A DNA stretch of 64,000 nucleotides from Sphingomonas sp. M1-B02 (GCF_026167525.1 NZ_CP110679.1:3087501-3151500); one strand, 5' to 3'; shown: positions 45,359 through 55,880, numbered from the stretch's first letter. Numbers and translations are program-made. Notes: a model not told the origin generated them from the sequence alone.

Positions 45359-45907
45359 ATGCGCAAACTCCTGATGATCGCAACAATTTCCGCCGCTTCG
45401 CTGGCCGTGACAGGCTGCGTGACGCCATCCGAGCCGGAGCCCCGGCCGGCACCGGCTGCGCCTGTACCGATCCCTGCGCCAGCCCCGGCTCCGGCGCCGG
45501 CTCCGCTGGGGGCGGATTGGCGCGATTGGCCGCTGACGCCGGGCACCTGGACCTATCGCCAGGACGGTCGCGGCAGCATCGCCTTGTTCGGGGTGGCTGG
45601 CCAGGATGCGGTTTTCACGCTGCGCTGCGATCGCGATCGTGCCCGACTCTATCTCTCGCGCCGGGCGGGATCTGCGACGACGCCGGCGACGGCCGTGTTG
45701 CGAACGTCGACGCTGCTGCGCACGCTGAGCATGGCACCGACCGGCGGCACACCGCATTATCTCGCCGCCGAACTGGGCGTGCGCGATGCGTTGCCGGATG
45801 CGATGGGCTACAGCCGCGGACGCTTCGTGATGGAGAGTGCCGGATTGCCGACCTTGGTGATCCCGGCCTGGGCCGAAATCCTGCGCGTGGCGGAGGATTG
45901 CCGCTAG
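45359..45907 (+). CDS. Small lipoprotein with proline-rich linker, unknown function
   Basis: 182 aa. The signal RKLLMIATISAASLAVTGC places the lipidated Cys at about residue 20. It is followed by a long Pro/Ala/Glu linker (VPIPAPAPAPAPAPLG) and a compact domain beginning WPLTPGTWTYRQDGRGSIAL. The linker would let the globular part reach through peptidoglycan from the outer membrane. Similar proteins are seen in sphingomonads, but no function is known to me. Confidence 0.72.
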   Translation: MRKLLMIATISAASLAVTGCVTPSEPEPRPAPAAPVPIPAPAPAPAPAPLGADWRDWPLTPGTWTYRQDGRGSIALFGVAGQDAVFTLRCDRDRARLYLSRRAGSATTPATAVLRTSTLLRTLSMAPTGGTPHYLAAELGVRDALPDAMGYSRGRFVMESAGLPTLVIPAWAEILRVAEDCR

Positions 45908-45966
45908 TCCGGGAGGCTCGCGCCCAGACCTGTGAGAATCGTCGATATCGCAACGTAAAACAAGAC

Positions 45967-45995
45967 TTGTTCTGCGACTCGCGCTGATTCATGAT
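45967..45995 (+). promoter_or_regulatory. Candidate promoter of the small structured transcript
   Basis: TTGTTC (45967-45972), a 17-bp spacer, then CATGAT (45990-45995). Spacing is canonical, hexamers partial matches. A start near 46002 would fall right before the hairpin at 46003-46020. Confidence 0.45.
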
Positions 45996-46050
45996 GCCTG
46001 CACGTGCCGGTGGCGGCACGCTGTTTCAACTAGCGAAAGGAGGTGATCCG

Positions 46051-46107
46051 ATGTCTCATGGTTCAGCAAAGGGGTCGGTTCAGTTCGTTCGGGAGACGCG
46101 CCGCTGA
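46051..46107 (+). CDS. 18-aa mini-ORF behind a full-length Shine-Dalgarno
   Basis: ATG at 46051 to TGA at 46105-46107, giving MSHGSAKGSVQFVRETRR. The GGAGG core lies 7 bp upstream inside a 15-nt match to the 16S rRNA tail, far beyond an ordinary site, so strong ribosome binding is expected. The peptide is basic and lacks signal or membrane sequence. It could be a leader peptide whose translation sets RNA folding, or a functional microprotein. Conservation in relatives would decide whether it is coding. Confidence 0.5.
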   Translation: MSHGSAKGSVQFVRETRR

Positions 46108-46248
46108 GCTGAGGCGGGGACGGAAGCCCTCCGTCCTTCAGGCAAGCGGGAGGTATTCTCCTCCAATCAACGCCTGCCAGCCGAAAGCATTGCGGCCCGC
46201 ATGGTCTCCCGCGCTCGGAGCTTCCGATCGCTGACCATGTCGGAGGTC

Positions 46249-46291
46249 GCCGGATACGCTGGGAAGCGTGTCCGGCGGCCTTCTTCGTTTT
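46249..46291 (+). terminator. Terminator of the small structured transcript
   Basis: GCCGGATACGCT (46249-46260) pairs with AGCGTGTCCGGC (46265-46276): a 12-bp stem with one G-T pair and a GGGA tetraloop, then a pyrimidine/T tract TTCTTCGTTTT (46281-46291). There is no T-run on the other strand, so it acts rightward. Confidence 0.8.
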
Positions 46292-46296
46292 GGAGC

Positions 46297-46524
46297 TTAG
46301 CCGCTGACGATCGGGTGGCTGAGGCGCAGCTCGTCGGCGATCCGCTCGACGCAGGCGATTTCCGCTGACGCCCCATTTGGCGTGATGCTCCAGTTGCAAT
46401 GTGCGTGCGTCGCAAGATCGTAGACGCGGACCGGCCCGATCACGGTTTTCCAGCGCCGGCGATTACCGCCGATCCTGCGCAGCAATGTCGCAAGGAACAG
46501 GTCCTGAAGGTCGTGCGTGGTCAT
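46297..46524 (-). CDS. 75-aa conserved-looking protein coupled to mutS
   Basis: 75 aa. The ATG overlaps the mutS stop (ATGA at 46521-46524), so it is translated from the mutS message. Sequence: LQDLFLATLLRRIGGNRRRW, then TVIGPVRVYDLATHAHCNWS and ACVERIADELRLSHPIVSG. It looks like a small folded cytoplasmic protein with a basic helix followed by beta strands. I cannot name a family. The gene ends 6 bp from the convergent small transcript's terminator. Confidence 0.72.
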   Translation of the reverse strand: MTTHDLQDLFLATLLRRIGGNRRRWKTVIGPVRVYDLATHAHCNWSITPNGASAEIACVERIADELRLSHPIVSG

Positions 46525-49127
46525 GCTCCGTCCGCCGCGAGCTTCTTGAGCCGATAGAGCAAATCGAGCGCGTCGCGCGGGCTGAGCGCATCGACGTCCA
46601 CGCATTCCAGTTCGGTGCGCAGCGCATCGACGGCTTCGGCCTCCTGCTCCGCCAACGCGGCGAACAGCGGCAGATCGTCGAGCCCCGCCGCGAGCCCGCC
46701 GGTCTTCGCGCGTCCCGCCTCCAATTTTTCGAGCACCGCCTTGGCGCGCTTGAGTGTGGTCGGCGGCAGGCCGGCGAGCCGTGCGACCGCGATCCCGAAG
46801 CTGCGATCGGCGGGGCCGTCGGCAACTTCGTGGAGCAGGACCAGGTCGCCCTTATATTCGCGCGCGCGGACATGGTGCAGGCTCAGCGCCTCGCATCGCT
46901 CGGCCAGCCGGGTCAGTTCGTGATAATGCGTCGCGAACAGGCAGCGGCAGCGATTATCCTCGTGGATCGCCTCGACCACCGCCCATGCGATGGCGAGCCC
47001 GTCATAGGTGCTGGTGCCGCGCCCGACCTCGTCGAGGATCACGAAGCTGCGCGGGGTGGCCTGCGCCAGGATCGCCGCGGTCTCGACCATCTCCACCATG
47101 AAGGTCGAGCGACCGCGCGCCAGATTGTCGGAGGCGCCAACGCGGCTGAACAGGCGATCGACCAGCCCGAGCTTGGCGCGGGTGGCGGGCACATAGCTGC
47201 CGGCCTGCGCGAGCACCGCGATCAGCGCATTCTGGCGCAGGAAGGTCGATTTGCCGCCCATATTGGGGCCGGTGACCAGCCACAGTCGCGAACTTTCGGA
47301 AAGCGAACAGTCGTTCGCCACGAAGCGCCCGCCCGAGCGTGCAATCGCTTCCTCTACCACCGGATGGCGCCCGCCCTCGATCTCGAAACAGGCATGATCA
47401 ACGAGCGCAGGTCGTGCCCAACCGCCTTCGGCGGCGCGTTCGGCCAGCGCGGCGGACACGTCGATCCGGGCGAGCGCGTCAGCGGTGGCGGCGATCGCCT
47501 CGCGTCGTTCGAGCGCGGTGGCGGTAAGCTCTTCGAGATGCGCGGCCTCGGCGGCGAGCGCGTGGGCGCCGGCCTGCGTCACCTTGATCGCCACGTCGTG
47601 AAGATCGGGCGCGTTGAAGCGGACCACGCCGGCGAGCGTCTGGCGATGGGTGAAGCCGCTGTCGGCGGCCATCAGCGGATCGGCGCTCCGGGCGGCGACT
47701 TCGATATGGTAGCCGAGCACGCCATTATGCTTGATCTTGAGCGCGCCGATGCCGGTTCGCTGGCGATAGTCGGCCTCCAACGCCGCAATTGCCCGCCGCC
47801 CGCCCGCGCCTGCGTCGCGCAGGTCGTCGAGCGCGGCGTCGTAGCCTTCCGCAATGTACCCCCCTTTGTCGGCTTCGATCGGCGGCTCGGGGACGAGCGC
47901 GCGCGCGAGCAGGTCGATGAGCGCGCCGTGGCCGCGCATCAGCGGGATCAGCGCGGCGAGCAACGGCGGCATATCGGGCAGCGCGTCCAGCCGCTCGCCC
48001 AGCCGCCAGGCGCCATCCAGCCCGTCCCGGAGCTGGCCGAGATCGCGCGGGGATCCCCGTCCCGCCGCGAGCCGGCCCAGCGCACGGCCGATATCGGGCA
48101 GCGCCCGCAGTGCGCCGCGCACGAGGTCGCGCAGCCCCGGATCGTCGTGGAAGCGCTGGACCAGATCGAGCCGCGCCTCGACGGCGGTTCGATCCATCAG
48201 CGGCGCAGCGATATCGGCGCCTAATAGCCGCGCGCCGGCGCCGGTGATCGTCCGATCGACGCTGTCGAGCAGGCTGCCTTTGCGCACCCCCGCCTGGCTG
48301 ATGCAGAGTTCGAGGCTGTCGCGCGTCGCGGGATCGATCGCCATCGTCGCATCGGTGCGGCTCAGCCGGGGCGGGCGCAGGAAGGGCAGCGCACCCCGCG
48401 CGGTATGATCGAGATAGGCGACCAGCCCGCCCGCGGCGGCGAGTGCCGCGCGCGAGAAACTGCCGAATCCGTCCAGTGTCGCGACGCCGTATAGCCGCTT
48501 CAGTCTCGTCTCGCCCGCCGTGCTGTCGAAATCCGCCTTTGGCCGCATCGTCGTGCCCAGATCGGGAAAGGCTGATGCTTCGCAGACGATGATCTCGGCG
48601 GGGGCGAGCCGCGCGATCTCGGCGGAGACGCGATCCGCGTCGGTCTCGACGACTTCGAACCTGCCGGTAGAAATGTCGGCGCAGGCGATCACCACCTGGT
48701 CGCCGACTTCGCCGATACTGGCGCACCAGTTCGCCGAGCGGCTGTCGAGCAGCGCTTCCTCGGTCAGCGTGCCGGCCGTGACCACGCGGACGATCGCGCG
48801 TGCGACAAGCGCTTTGGCGCCCATCCGCTTCCTGGCTTGTTCGGGCGTTTCGATCTGTTCGGCGATCGCGACACGATGCCCCGCCTTGATCAGCCGCGCG
48901 AGATAGCCCTCCATCGCATGGATCGGCACGCCGCACATCGGGATGCGCTCGCCTTCATGCTCGCCGCGCCCGGTCAGCGCGATATCGAGGCAGGCGCTGG
49001 CAATCTTCGCATCGTCGAAGAACAGCTCGAAGAAATCGCCCATGCGATAGAAAAGCAGGCAATCCTCGGCCTCTGCCTTGAGCGCCAGATATTGCGCCAT
49101 CATCGGGGACGGGGCTGCCGAGGACAT
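46521..49127 (-). CDS. mutS: DNA mismatch repair protein MutS
   Basis: 868 aa. Mismatch-binding motif MGDFFELFFDDA at the N-terminus (Phe-x-Glu in FFELF), core and clamp domains, Walker A GPNMGGKSTFLRQ, Walker B FVILDEVGRGTSTYDG and ATHYHELTRL at the C-terminus. The start MSSAAPSPMMAQYLALKAE at 49127 is chosen because MMAQY is where family similarity begins; a longer open frame upstream has unrelated composition. A small partner gene is coupled to its stop. No MutL in the window. Confidence 0.97.
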   Translation of the reverse strand: MSSAAPSPMMAQYLALKAEAEDCLLFYRMGDFFELFFDDAKIASACLDIALTGRGEHEGERIPMCGVPIHAMEGYLARLIKAGHRVAIAEQIETPEQARKRMGAKALVARAIVRVVTAGTLTEEALLDSRSANWCASIGEVGDQVVIACADISTGRFEVVETDADRVSAEIARLAPAEIIVCEASAFPDLGTTMRPKADFDSTAGETRLKRLYGVATLDGFGSFSRAALAAAGGLVAYLDHTARGALPFLRPPRLSRTDATMAIDPATRDSLELCISQAGVRKGSLLDSVDRTITGAGARLLGADIAAPLMDRTAVEARLDLVQRFHDDPGLRDLVRGALRALPDIGRALGRLAAGRGSPRDLGQLRDGLDGAWRLGERLDALPDMPPLLAALIPLMRGHGALIDLLARALVPEPPIEADKGGYIAEGYDAALDDLRDAGAGGRRAIAALEADYRQRTGIGALKIKHNGVLGYHIEVAARSADPLMAADSGFTHRQTLAGVVRFNAPDLHDVAIKVTQAGAHALAAEAAHLEELTATALERREAIAATADALARIDVSAALAERAAEGGWARPALVDHACFEIEGGRHPVVEEAIARSGGRFVANDCSLSESSRLWLVTGPNMGGKSTFLRQNALIAVLAQAGSYVPATRAKLGLVDRLFSRVGASDNLARGRSTFMVEMVETAAILAQATPRSFVILDEVGRGTSTYDGLAIAWAVVEAIHEDNRCRCLFATHYHELTRLAERCEALSLHHVRAREYKGDLVLLHEVADGPADRSFGIAVARLAGLPPTTLKRAKAVLEKLEAGRAKTGGLAAGLDDLPLFAALAEQEAEAVDALRTELECVDVDALSPRDALDLLYRLKKLAADGA

Positions 49128-49225
49128 CACAGCGACGCCTAGCGGATGCGAAGCCCCGATCAACACCCGGGGCGGGTTTTCTTGGGGACAAGTCGTGCCT
49201 AAAGGGGGCGGATCAGGAGAGATGC

Positions 49226-51480
<2,255 letters not shown>

Positions 51481-51484
<4 letters not shown>

Positions 51485-52266
51485 CTGTCGATACTGCCTC
51501 CGAGTGAGGCGTTGACGAGGCCGCCATCGACGGTGAGCGTCTCGCCGACCACATAGTCGCCCGCCCGGCTCGCGAGGTAGATTGCGGCGCCGGACATGTC
51601 CTCGGCGACGCCGATGCGGCGCGCGGGGATCCGCTTGGCGACGCCGTCGGCATGATCGCGCGCGGCCTTGTTCATGTCGCTCGGGAAGGCGCCGGGCGCG
51701 AGCGAGGATACGACGATATCGTCCTGGATCAGCCGCGCGGCCATGCGGCGAGTGAGGTGGATCAGCGCCGCCTTCGACGCCTGATAGCTGTAGGTCTCCC
51801 ACGGATTGACGCGCTGGCCGTCAATGGAGGTGATGTTGATCACCTTCGCGGGCCGCTCGGCCGCGCCCGCCTTGAGCAGGCCGTGGAGCGCCTGGGTCAG
51901 GAAGAAGGGCGACTTGACGTTCAGGTCCATCACCTTGTCCCAGCCAGCTTCGGGAAATTCGTCGAAGGGCATGCCCCAGGCGGCGCCGGCATTGTTGACG
52001 AGGATGTCGAGGCGCGGCTCGCGCTCGGCGATCGCAGCGGCGAGGGCCCTGCACCCTTCGACGGTCGAGATGTCCATCGGCAGCGAAATGCAGTTTGGGC
52101 CCAGTTCGGCCGCGGTTGCGTCGCAGGCGTCGGCCTTGCGCGCCGAGATATAGACCTTGGCGCCCTGGGCGATGAAGCCCTGGGCAATCATCCGGCCGAT
52201 CCCGCGCGAGCCGCCGGTGACGAGGGCGACGCGGCCGTCGAGCCGGAACAGGGTATTGGTATCCAT
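51481..52266 (-). CDS. Short-chain dehydrogenase/reductase
   Basis: 261 aa from the ATG at 52266 (CAGGAGAAG upstream). NAD(P) motif VALVTGGSRGIGRMIAQGF, NNAGAAWGM, and catalytic Ser-Tyr-Lys in ITSIDG and YSYQASKAALIHL. It resembles sorbitol- or gluconate-dehydrogenase-type and fabG-like SDRs; the substrate is unknown. It follows the acyl-CoA dehydrogenase on the same strand across an inverted-repeat block, so a shared catabolic role with it is plausible. Confidence 0.9.
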
Positions 52267-52283
52267 GTCTTCTTCTCCTGTTT

Positions 52284-52430
52284 TCCCTCTCCCCTTGTGG
52301 GAGAGGGAGGGAGGCGCGAAGCGCCGGAAGGTGAGGGGGAGTTGGGCCGAGGTGGCTCTAATCCCCCTCATCCTTCCCACGCCTTCGGCGCGGGCCCCTT
52401 CCTTCTCCCACGAGGGGAGAAGGAGAAAGC
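52284..52430. repeat. Composite intergenic repeat related to 2205-2387
   Basis: CCCTCTCCCC/GGGGAGAAGG outer parts, CCTCTCCC/GGGAGAGG, GGCGC/GCGCC and GTGAGGGGG/CCCCCTCA inner palindromes. It carries the same CTCTCCC...GGGAGAGG...GTGAGGG modules as the block after pal. It lies between two same-strand genes (acyl-CoA dehydrogenase, then SDR) and may end or stabilise the transcript. Confidence 0.72.
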
Positions 52431-52433
52431 TAG

Positions 52434-53594
52434 TTACCCGCCCCGCTTCAGCGTTTCCCTTGCGATGATCAGCTGCTGGATCTGGCTGGTGCCCTCATAG
52501 ATCCGGAACAACCGCACGTCGCGGTAGAGCCGTTCGATGCCATAGTCGGCGATATAGCCTGCGCCGCCGAAGATCTGGACGGCGCAATCGGCGACGCGGC
52601 CGACCATCTCGCTCGCGAAATATTTGGCGGCGGCGGCCTCCATCGTGGTGTTGGCGCCGGCGTCCTTGGCGGCCGCGGTCTCGAGCACCAGCGCGCGCGC
52701 GGCGAGCGCCTCGGTCTTCGAGTCCGCCAGCATCGCCTGGATCAGCTGATGCTCGGCGATCGGCTTGCCGAATTGCTTGCGCTCGCGGGCATAGGCTACG
52801 CAATCGGCGATCAGCCGTTCGGCGACACCGACGCAGACCGCCGAGATGTGAAGCCGGCCGCGATCGAGCACCTGCATCGCGATGCGAAAACCTTCGCCCT
52901 CCGCGCCGAGCCGATAGGCGGCGGGGACGGGGGTTTCGTCGAAGGTCACATCGGCGACCTTGGCGCCCTTCTGGCCCATCTTCTTCTCGGGCTCGCCGAT
53001 CGAGACGCCGGGCAGGTCTCGCGGTACCAGAAAGGCGGAGACGCCGCGGCCGCCGGGCTCGTCGCCGGTACGCGCCATCACCGTGAACAGCTGCGCCTTG
53101 TCGGCATTGGTGATGTAGCGCTTTGTGCCCGAGAGCCGATAGACGTCGGCCCCATTCTCATCCTTGGCGCGAACCACGCGCGTCTTCACTGCGCCCGAAT
53201 CCGATCCGACATCGGGCTCGGTCAACGCAAAGCTGGTAATGATTTCGCCGCTCGCAATCCGGGGCAGCCATTCGGCCTTCTGCGCGGGCGTGCCGGCCAG
53301 GACCAACCCTTGGCTGCCGATGCCGACATTGGTGCCGAAAGTGGAGCGGAAGGCGGGGGTGGTGCGGCCGAGCTCGATCGCGACCTTGCATTCCTCGAGC
53401 ATCGTCAGCCCCAGTCCGCCATATTCCCCGGCGATCGAAAGGCCGAACAGGCCGAGCTCGCGCATCTCCGCCACCACGTCGGCCGGGACCTCGTCGGCTT
53501 CCTCGACCGCGCCTTCCAAAGGGCGAAGCCGCTCGGTCACGAAGCGACGAATCGTGCCGATGAGTGTGTCAAACGTGTCGGCGTCGAGCGGCAT
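52434..53594 (-). CDS. Acyl-CoA dehydrogenase
   Basis: 386 aa from the ATG at 53594 (AGGAA eight bases upstream). FAD/substrate motifs: FALTEPDVGSDSGAVKTRVV, IVNADKAQ-type text (RYITNADKAQLFTVMARTGD), RKQFGKPIAEHQLIQAMLAD, and the catalytic-base loop RIYEGTSQIQQLIIARETL. It oxidises acyl-CoA at C2-C3 in beta-oxidation or branched-chain amino acid breakdown; chain specificity cannot be read. Divergent from the MFS symporter. Confidence 0.92.
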   Translation of the reverse strand: MPLDADTFDTLIGTIRRFVTERLRPLEGAVEEADEVPADVVAEMRELGLFGLSIAGEYGGLGLTMLEECKVAIELGRTTPAFRSTFGTNVGIGSQGLVLAGTPAQKAEWLPRIASGEIITSFALTEPDVGSDSGAVKTRVVRAKDENGADVYRLSGTKRYITNADKAQLFTVMARTGDEPGGRGVSAFLVPRDLPGVSIGEPEKKMGQKGAKVADVTFDETPVPAAYRLGAEGEGFRIAMQVLDRGRLHISAVCVGVAERLIADCVAYARERKQFGKPIAEHQLIQAMLADSKTEALAARALVLETAAAKDAGANTTMEAAAAKYFASEMVGRVADCAVQIFGGAGYIADYGIERLYRDVRLFRIYEGTSQIQQLIIARETLKRGG

Positions 53595-53740
53595 GCGCAA
53601 GCGTTCCTGTTGTTCGAAGGGCAACGGTATAGCGCCGTAGCCGATCGGGACAAGCCATACCCGATCTTCCAATCGTCGCGGATTGACGCGCTCCGGCTCC
53701 TATCTATGCTGGCGGCAACGGATCGACCGAAAGGAGCAGG

Positions 53741-55183
53741 ATGCACGCGGACCAAGCCAATGCCGGCGGCGCGGCGGTCCCGCCGGTGCGCCGGGTTCGC
53801 CAGTCGACGATGCTCTCTTATGGGTTCGGTGCGGTCGCGTACGGGGTCAAGGACTTCGCCTTCTCGACCTTCCTTTTGCTTTTCTACAATCAGGTGTTGG
53901 GGCTGCCCTCGGCGCGGGTCGGCTTCGCGATCATGTGTGCGCTTTTGCTCGACGCGTTCATCGATCCGGCGATCGGCTTTCTTTCCGACCGCACCCGGAG
54001 CCGATGGGGGCGGCGGCATCCCTGGATGTATGCCTCCGCCGCGCCGATCGCGCTGGGCTGGCTGTTGCTGTGGAACCCGCCGACCTGGTCGAACCAGGCG
54101 ATGCTGGTTTGGGTGTTCGCCAGCGCCGTGCTCGTCCGCACCGCGGTCTCCGCCTACGAAGTGCCCTCGCAGGCGCTGAGCCCGGAACTCTCGGCCGATT
54201 ATGACGAGCGGACGCGGATCATGGCTTATCGCTATCTGTTCGGCTGGGTCGGCGCGATGGCGATGCTGATGGCCTCCTACGGCTATTTCCTCTCGGGCGG
54301 CCTCCTCGATCGGCAGGGCTATATCGGCTTCTCGGTGGGCGGCGCGGTGGCGATGTTCGTCGCGATCCTCGTGTCGGCGCTGGGCACGCACCGCGAGATC
54401 GGACGGCTGCCGCGGCCCGAGATCGAAAAGCAATCGATCGGCGCCAATTTCCGCGACCTCAAGGAGACGGTGCGCAACCGCGCCTTCCTGATCCTGATGG
54501 CGGCGGGAGTCTGCTATTATTCGGCGCAGGGGATCGCCTATGCGCTGTCCAACTATCTCTATGCGCACGTCTGGGGTTTTCGCGGCGGCGATTTTCAGTG
54601 GCTCGGGCTGACGCTGTTGGCCGGAGCGACGGGCGCCTTCCTGATCGCGCCGCGGCTGGCCAAGCGGACCGGCAAGCCGCTGGCGGCGATGGGCTTCATG
54701 GCGGCGGCGGCAATATTGCTGACTGCGCCTTACTGGCTACGGCTCGCCGGACTGTTTCCCGAGCCCGGCAACCCGCTGCTCCTGCCGATCCTGCTGTCGA
54801 TCTTCACCCTCAATACGGTCTGCGCAGTGTCCTCGACGATCCTCGGCGCGTCGATGATGGCCGATGTCGTCGAACATTCGGAGATGGAGACGGGGCGCCG
54901 GTCCGAAGGCGTGTTCTTCGCTGGCTTCTTCTTCGTCCAGAAATGCACCAGCGGGCTGGGCATCTTCGCGGCGGGGCTGATCCTGTCGATCGCGGGCTTT
55001 CCCGAAGCGGCGAAGCCCGGGACCGTGCCGGCGGAGACGATCGACCGGCTGACGATCCTGTTCGCGACGCTCTACATGACGCTCGCCTTCGCCGCGGCCT
55101 TTTTCTACCGGCGCTTCCCGTTCGGGAAGACCGAGCATCTGGCGCGGGTGGCGCGGCTAGCTGAGGCTGGCAGAGAGAGCTGA
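53741..55183 (+). CDS. MFS/GPH-type sugar:cation symporter
   Basis: 480 aa with about twelve hydrophobic segments. The family-specific loop GFLSDRTRSRWGRRHPWMYA between helices 2 and 3 is that of glycoside-pentoside-hexuronide:cation symporters (MelB-like); EVPSQALSPELSADYDERTR and DVVEHSEMETGRRSEGVFFA agree. Glycoside uptake is likely, the exact substrate unknown. AAAGGAG precedes the ATG. No glycosidase genes lie nearby. Confidence 0.88.
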   Translation: MHADQANAGGAAVPPVRRVRQSTMLSYGFGAVAYGVKDFAFSTFLLLFYNQVLGLPSARVGFAIMCALLLDAFIDPAIGFLSDRTRSRWGRRHPWMYASAAPIALGWLLLWNPPTWSNQAMLVWVFASAVLVRTAVSAYEVPSQALSPELSADYDERTRIMAYRYLFGWVGAMAMLMASYGYFLSGGLLDRQGYIGFSVGGAVAMFVAILVSALGTHREIGRLPRPEIEKQSIGANFRDLKETVRNRAFLILMAAGVCYYSAQGIAYALSNYLYAHVWGFRGGDFQWLGLTLLAGATGAFLIAPRLAKRTGKPLAAMGFMAAAAILLTAPYWLRLAGLFPEPGNPLLLPILLSIFTLNTVCAVSSTILGASMMADVVEHSEMETGRRSEGVFFAGFFFVQKCTSGLGIFAAGLILSIAGFPEAAKPGTVPAETIDRLTILFATLYMTLAFAAAFFYRRFPFGKTEHLARVARLAEAGRES

Positions 55184-55202
55184 GCTCTGTTATAACCTCC
55201 GT

Positions 55203-55448
55203 ATGAACAAGCCTGCGAACCTTCCCAAGCCTCTCAAGCTGATTAAAATCGGTAACTCGATGGGGGTGATATTGCCGCGGGAGGTTCTCGCCCGGCTCGG
55301 AGTCGAGGCGGGTGACACGTTGAGCGTCACCGAGGTTCCTCACGGCATCGAAATGCGCCGCCACGACGGCGGGTTCGAAGAGCAGATGAGCGTCGCTCGC
55401 GAAGTGATGAAACGGCGACGCAATGCACTGCGCGAGCTCGCAAAGTGA
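55203..55448 (+). CDS. AbrB/MazE-type antitoxin
   Basis: 81 aa. A swapped-hairpin AbrB/SpoVT fold at the N-terminus: LKLIKIGNSMGVILPREVLA, then EAGDTLSVTEVPHGIEMRRH. The C-terminus (RREVMKRRRNALREL-like helix) would bind the toxin. One base separates its TGA from the Doc-like toxin ATG. MazE-type antitoxin with a Doc toxin is a mixed pairing, since Phd is Doc's classical partner. Such operons are autoregulated by the antitoxin-toxin complex. Confidence 0.88.
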   Translation: MNKPANLPKPLKLIKIGNSMGVILPREVLARLGVEAGDTLSVTEVPHGIEMRRHDGGFEEQMSVAREVMKRRRNALRELAK

Positions 55449-55449
55449 G

Positions 55450-55860
55450 ATGGCCGATGCGGATTGGATCTGGGTCGAAATCGCAGTAGCTATCGCTGCG
55501 CATGGCGAGCAATTGGCGGAGCATGGCGGGGCCGCCGGGGTGCGAGACATGTCGATGCTCGAAAGCGCGATGGCGCGGCCTCTCAATCTCATTGCCTATG
55601 AAGAGCCCGATGCTGCGGACCTTGCCGCAAGCTATGCTTTCGGGATTGCGCGCAATCATCCCTTCGTGGACGGCAACAAGCGCACGGCCGCAGTGGTCAG
55701 CGAAACCTTCCTCATGCTCAATGGGCTGCGTCTGGAATGCGACGATGTCGAACTCGTCGTGACCTTCTTCGCGCTTGCAGCCGGTGAGCTTTCGCCCGAA
55801 GCGTTGGCCGCCTGGTTCCGCGCCCACATCGGGGATGCGGAAACACCCGCCGGAGGGTGA
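55450..55860 (+). CDS. Death-on-curing (Doc/Fic-fold) toxin
   Basis: 136 aa. The Fic-fold motif is HPFVDGNKRTAAVVSE, matching HxFx(D/N)GNKR of Doc proteins; Doc phosphorylates EF-Tu and halts translation. Upstream ASYAFGIARN and MSMLESAMARP fit the Doc family. The start at 55450 lies one base after the antitoxin stop; an ATG at 55423 would overlap it. A strong hairpin sits across its stop codon. Confidence 0.88.
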   Translation: MADADWIWVEIAVAIAAHGEQLAEHGGAAGVRDMSMLESAMARPLNLIAYEEPDAADLAASYAFGIARNHPFVDGNKRTAAVVSETFLMLNGLRLECDDVELVVTFFALAAGELSPEALAAWFRAHIGDAETPAGG

Positions 55861-55880
55861 ACCTCCGGCGGGCATCCTTT
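55846..55880. terminator. Hairpin terminator between doc and the aceA-side microprotein
   Basis: CCCGCCGGAGG (55846-55856) pairs with CCTCCGGCGGG (55862-55872), 11 bp, overlapping the doc stop codon in its loop. Rightward it is followed by CATCCTTTCC; leftward by TGTTTCC. Possibly bidirectional, since the two neighbouring genes converge here. Confidence 0.72.

Larger units (their letters stand above)
46002..46291 (+). ncRNA. Putative structured small transcript with super-Shine-Dalgarno mini-ORF
   Basis: About 290 nt between the lipoprotein gene and the mutS operon. In order: hairpin CGTGCCG/CGGCACG (46003-46020); GAAAGGAGGTGATCC (46035-46049), matching 15 nt of the 16S rRNA 3' end; an 18-codon ORF (46051-46107); hairpin GGACGGA/TCCGTCC (46118-46136); hairpin GGAGG/CCTCC (46149-46164); long stem CATGGTC/GACCATG (46200-46239) holding an inner TCGGA/TCCGA; and a terminator (46249-46291). 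This dense structure in one direction looks like a small RNA or leader-peptide transcript. No named family recognised. Confidence 0.6.

Noticed and set aside
46035..46049. Fragment of a 16S rRNA gene on the minus strand
   Set aside because: Only 15 nt match the 16S 3' end; the flanks (CGGATC... and CGCTAGTTG) do not continue the rRNA, while on the plus strand the match is placed exactly as a ribosome site.
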